Source: Tanytarsus gracilentus (Eukaryota > Arthropoda > Insecta > Diptera > Chironomidae). Taken from it: 64,000 nucleotides of DNA. Of the stretch, positions 59,521 to 64,000 are shown piece by piece. Location of the stretch: the NCBI GenBank assembly GCA_038502055.1, contig JAXRKN010000042.1, positions 4,200,001-4,264,000 of the forward strand. The letters are read 5' to 3'. Under the pieces are notes generated by a model. That model was not told the DNA's origin, ran no database searches, and worked only from the letters and a program-made list of their open reading frames with translations. How positions within the stretch are numbered: the first letter of the stretch is position 1; each line of letters opens with the position of its first letter. Made by a program: the position numbers and the translations under genes.

Positions 59521-62500
59521 TTCTCTAATCCGTTAAGGGGAATTTTTAATTTTTCTTCGCAACGCGTTTAAAATTGACTAAAAATTTATTAAAAAGATGA
59601 TCTCGCCTTCAAACAGTTACGTCGACTACATTGACAGGAGGAAGGAATGATATTTGTGGGGATCGAAGCGGCTGTTGGTTGAATGATAAAATACAATACA
59701 AGAAATCACAAGTGAATTTTTAAAATCAACCCTTTTTCAAGTTAAACTCAACAGCAACATAAACTTCCACCGTCGACATCTCCACCCCTCTTAATGACGA
59801 CAGATTCCACCATAAAAATTTTCCCTCTCTTTTCTCATCTTATTAGAATATTATCTTTCAAGCTATAAAAAAGAGAAAACTATGTATAATACACATAGCA
59901 TAAATCTATTTAGACCTCTCATTATATTTTAAATTTCTTCTGTGTCTAATTTTTGTAAAGGGTTTTAATGGGGAGATATAGCGTCGAATGGTTGTTAGAT
60001 TAATTTTAATGTATTGAATTTGAATTTAAATCAACCAATCTATAAATTAAAAGAGAAAGAATTCTTAAAAGGGGTAAATTTTGATAATTATACATAATGC
60101 TATCTCCTCACTCTCTCACCTTCTTCACTCCATTAATTGAGACTTTGCACAGTTTTTGAATCAAAAATGTGTGTATGCGTGCGCGTAATGGAATTTTTTC
60201 TTTCATTCTTTTACACTTGACAAATTTTAATGTTCTTTGCTTTCGACAACAGTTTACGAACATACACATTTATATATGTATGTATACAATGTGAAAAATG
60301 AGAAATGAGAAAAATATTATATTGATAGATAGATGACATGATGAGTAAGCGTATATAAATTTTCACACACACACATTCACGATAATTTTTTAAAATCAAC
60401 CCTTTTATTTAGCTCCTCGTCATCATCAACAAAAAAAGCTACTTAATTCATGCACAAAAAATAAAGTATAAAAAGTTGATTCATACAAAGCGAGGCAAAG
60501 GAAAGGAGCATATCAAATAGAATGATGAATATAACATGTACATGTGGATAGGAAGAAAAAAAGGTTTTCCAAATGAAAACGTATCTCGGTGAAAATTTTA
60601 CCAAACATTAAAAAAAAGAAAAATTATTTTATGTTATTCAATATGGAATTATGTTTGTGATATATTATAAATGAATGTATATATTCATTCACAAATATCA
60701 GACACGAGAGGGTGGAGAGTTATTGTTTTTAGACAACATTTGTGAGGCGAAGAGATGAAATTTTAAAGTAATGAACGAGTTTTGTGAATCATGTGAGTGT
60801 GCGTTGTTGCTTTTTTTCATCCCCGGGACTCTCACTTGACTGACATTTAAATTATTATACGACAAACACTCACGTCTTGAAAAATGTTCAAACAATTTTT
60901 ACGATAATAAAAAAACAAAGAAAAGGGAATTGTTTCAAAGTGAAAATTAATTTTTCCTCCAAACATATCAAGAATTCATCATCATCTTCAAATTGTACAT
61001 ACATACTTTTTAAAATCTAAATGCGTCTTTGGAGAATATAATATAAAAAATAAGCAAAGGGTAGATGAGGAAAACGCACGACGATTTCATAACCGGATTA
61101 AAAAATTCCGCTCTACATACGCATATAAGAAACAAGTGTGAGTATATTCTTATTTATTATGCATAAATATTCGACTCACATCCAAATTTTAGATTGCGAA
61201 ATGTTTCAAAAAAATTATTTGCATATCAATTACAAGAAAAACACAAGCGCGACATATCCAGAGAAAAGATTTTTTGAATTTTTTCCTCTTATTTGTTGGG
61301 AAATTGAACAACTTTTTTATAGAACAGTCACAAGTTGAATCGATATCTTCGCATTTTGTCGGCACATTTTCTTGCGTGCAGCTACATCATATATTGCATA
61401 AAATCCGCATAAAGTATTGGAAGAACAACTGCACTTTCTTTCGAGAAGTCATAAATTTTTTTGATAAATGACAATAAACTACTTAATATTTTGCATAAAT
61501 TCTAAACGTTGTGCATTCAAATCGAAAAGGGCATATAAAAAGTTCAGCATTCAGAGTATCATAACCAATAAATTCAGTGCGAACCATTTATTGTATAAAG
61601 TTTAATAATGCCACTATTTTATATCAAGTTCAATAGAACGTCAATTACAATCATAAAACAAAAATGTAAAGAAGTTTTTTTGCTTACTAACTGCAATTGT
61701 GGTGACATTTGGAGACATAAGTTGTTAATGGTAATATGAGGTAAATTTAAATGGTACGTCGTTTTCGCAATCGAATTACAGAAAACAAGACAAATATCAT
61801 TATTTTTAAAGTTCAGGGACTATAGCTTCCTATTTTTTTTTATCAATATATCGTAAAATTTATTTTGCATGCTCAAAATAGTAAACAATTTTCGACAACA
61901 TAAAATAGTTTAAAAAATTGAATTCGACACAATTTTAAGGATTTTAATTAATAACCGAATGCTCCAAAAGTTTCTCGTACATTTTTCCTTGATTGTCACT
62001 TCCGATCTGAACTATTTCCAATATGCACATTTGAAAGCACTCAAAAATAAAAGTATTTTTGAGCCGGAAATTGGAAAATTTTGGTAATTTATTTGCATTT
62101 TGCCTATGCAATGTAGAGTGTTGCAATTTTTTCCCTCGTTTTTATTCTATTATGAAATATAGTCATGCTTTATATATATTAAAAATTCTTTCGCTCGAGC
62201 TTGAGTCTTAAAGTGAAAGGAAGTAATTTGAAAATATGTATTGTTTGAAGATTCATTTACTCTCAGCTGTTTGAGTGTTTAAATCAATGCAATTATTGTA
62301 AAAAAAAGTTTAAAAATTTCTCTCATTTGATAGAGCAAACGTGGTTATATTTTTTCTCTTTTTATTATTGCATGGCGCCGTTTGTGTTTATAAAAGTTCG
62401 TTTTATTTTAGTTGACTACGAATTTGATAATTTAAATGCTTTGTAGATAATTATATTGATATAATTACAAATATACGCGCTCTCATATTTTGTGTCATAA

Positions 62501-64000
62501 AAATTTGAAATTTTTCATTTATACAATGAACATACTTGCATGTGTATACATTTGTAGACGTTTATCATCATCATCATCACTATTGCCAGTTTGTTTAAAA
62601 ATTTGAGAGGGCAATTTGATTTTGACAGTCCTTAAATACCATATTTTTTCTTTCATCGCTTTAACTTTGCGACTACTTTACTCACAATCTTCATTTTCAT
62701 TGTTATCTTAAAATTTTATAAAGCGATGATCAACTCACAAGTGTCTGATAGTATCATTCAATAGAGCACATTCTTCATAAACAGCGTTACTCTAAAGATA
62801 GCAGTTTGATTGTGTTTATTTAGCCAATAATAAAAATTCCTTTAAAAAATTCAACTCAGAAATTAGGCGCTCTTTTAAATTACCACCTCATACGAATTGA
62901 TTTATAATTTGTTTGGAAAACGATTAAAAATTATCTCTATTAAAGAAATAAAATTTTTACGTCAGTATCACATGACGATGTTGATTGAGCAGTGCTGGGG
63001 TAAATTTTATTTAAAAAAACTGTTCATTTTCTCTTTATCTTTCATTATAAAATAATTTGACAAATGAGCGTAAATATTGATTGCTTTTAAATTTTATTCC
63101 AAATCCTATTCTTATTACTCATAACAGAATTTGAACGACATTAAAAGTTTTATGACAAACGACAAAAAATTTTATTTGCAGCTTTAACCATTTTTAAATA
63201 ATTATTCGAAAGCGACAGTGAAAGAAACGTTAATCACTATTTAGCATAATTAATATTACTTTCGCTTACTTTTTGCATTAAACTGATTTAGAGTAGTACT
63301 AAAAGTATAGGTTATGGATTAACTAGCAAACTTCTAATGCCAATTGGTTGAAAACACGTAATCGTATACACTTCGAGCTGAGATGCTGTACAGAAAGTAA
63401 TTTTATTTAATTGATTTAAATTCAATTTTGAAGAAAGTCTCGGCACTAAAACGAATGATTTGATAATTTCCTGTTGTTCATTTCTCTTGATTTAGCTTAG
63501 ACATTTTCGGGGTCAATTCTGTGATCGGGCGGGCGATTTATTTACCCGCAAATCCCTTTCCACTTTTTCGTTACTCTTCAGAGTGTTTATATCTAATTGA
63601 ATAATTAAAGACACTTTATTTCCAGCATATAAATTGACATTTTTATATTTTCTACGAGGGTTTATTCTCCACCCCTGTGAACCATATCGATTGGGGTCGA
63701 AAAAAAATCTCATTAAAATGCAACGTACTGAAGAGAGCGTGATAAAATTTTATTTTTATTTGCCACAATTTCTGCGTAGAATATTTTCAATTTTTATTTT
63801 CCCTCGTATTTTTTCCGAATTGAAATTAATTCCGCTTCGCTTCTTATTAATTGATGGATATCAGTCTGGAGAATCAGCAAATAAGATTGAGGGTTTTTTA
63901 ATTGGTTGCCGGATTTTATAAGAATCGAGAACTTAATGGAATCTTGACACTGGATATTCATTCCCTGTCTGATATTGAGCAGTAAAATCTTAGTAAAAAA

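Larger units (their letters stand above)
53821..64000. other. cut intron or upstream region, no exon recognised
   Basis: About 10 kb upstream of the first visible cut exon (transcription leftward). It holds the GA tract at 53971-54032, the AT-rich foldback-like region 57000-58900, a tRNA-like sequence near 59070-59142 and a short-repeat cluster at 59260-59520. Short open frames (54088-54402, 55292-55579, 63634-63921) lack family features. Remaining 5' cut exons must lie beyond the window or were missed. Confidence 0.55.

Noticed and set aside
63634..63921. Plus-strand 95-codon frame and its opposite-strand partner at 63513-63713
   Set aside because: AT-biased composition (Phe/Ile/Leu) and no family features; probably chance.

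Overview
The window is eukaryotic, AT-rich (roughly 70% by eye) nuclear DNA from an insect, most likely a dipteran and perhaps a nematoceran midge or mosquito relative. The evidence is spliceosomal genes with GT..AG introns and exon-by-exon matches to Drosophila-type proteins: the sodium channel Para (with the fly optional exon j and the mutually exclusive pairs c/d and k/l), Saxophone, LIMK1, a UBE2L3-type E2 and Cut. The species assignment is inference. All exon borders were placed by hand from reading frame, phase and splice consensus; no search was run.

Layout. (1) 1389-22607, + strand: para, the voltage-gated sodium channel, complete from optional exon j to the stop; only the 5'-most exon(s) lie upstream of the window. 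(2) 22608-28069: para 3' UTR plus spacer with no recognisable gene. (3) 28070-29249, - strand: five-exon mitochondrial short-chain enoyl-CoA hydratase, divergent from the next gene across about 0.4 kb. (4) 29655-32002, + strand: saxophone, a type I BMP receptor kinase. (5) 32998-36256, + strand: LIM-domain kinase LIMK1. (6) 37638-38356, - strand: UBE2L3/Ubc10-type ubiquitin-conjugating enzyme. (7) 40504-53820, - strand: the 3' seven coding exons of cut, with three CUT repeats and a homeodomain. From 53821 to 64000 the DNA reads as the large intron or upstream part of cut.

Mobile and repeat DNA sits mainly in introns. Three hAT-type MITE copies lie in para introns, two with perfect 8-bp target duplications. 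A foldback element of about 1 kb in para has tandem and inverted satellite arms and a 33-bp central hairpin. A second, degenerate foldback based on a TTCTGCAGAA motif lies in the cut intron. There is also a tRNA-like (SINE or pseudogene) sequence, a duplicated interspersed repeat at the left end, and two long (GA)n tracts.

The genes do not form one pathway. Para controls neuronal excitability. Sax carries BMP signals, and LIMK1 (cofilin phosphorylation) is a known downstream effector of BMP receptors at the fly synapse, so the sax-LIMK1 adjacency is functionally suggestive. Cut is a neuronal and epithelial selector transcription factor. Echs1 and Ubc10 are housekeeping. No prokaryotic-type system, CRISPR array, virus or toxin gene was seen.
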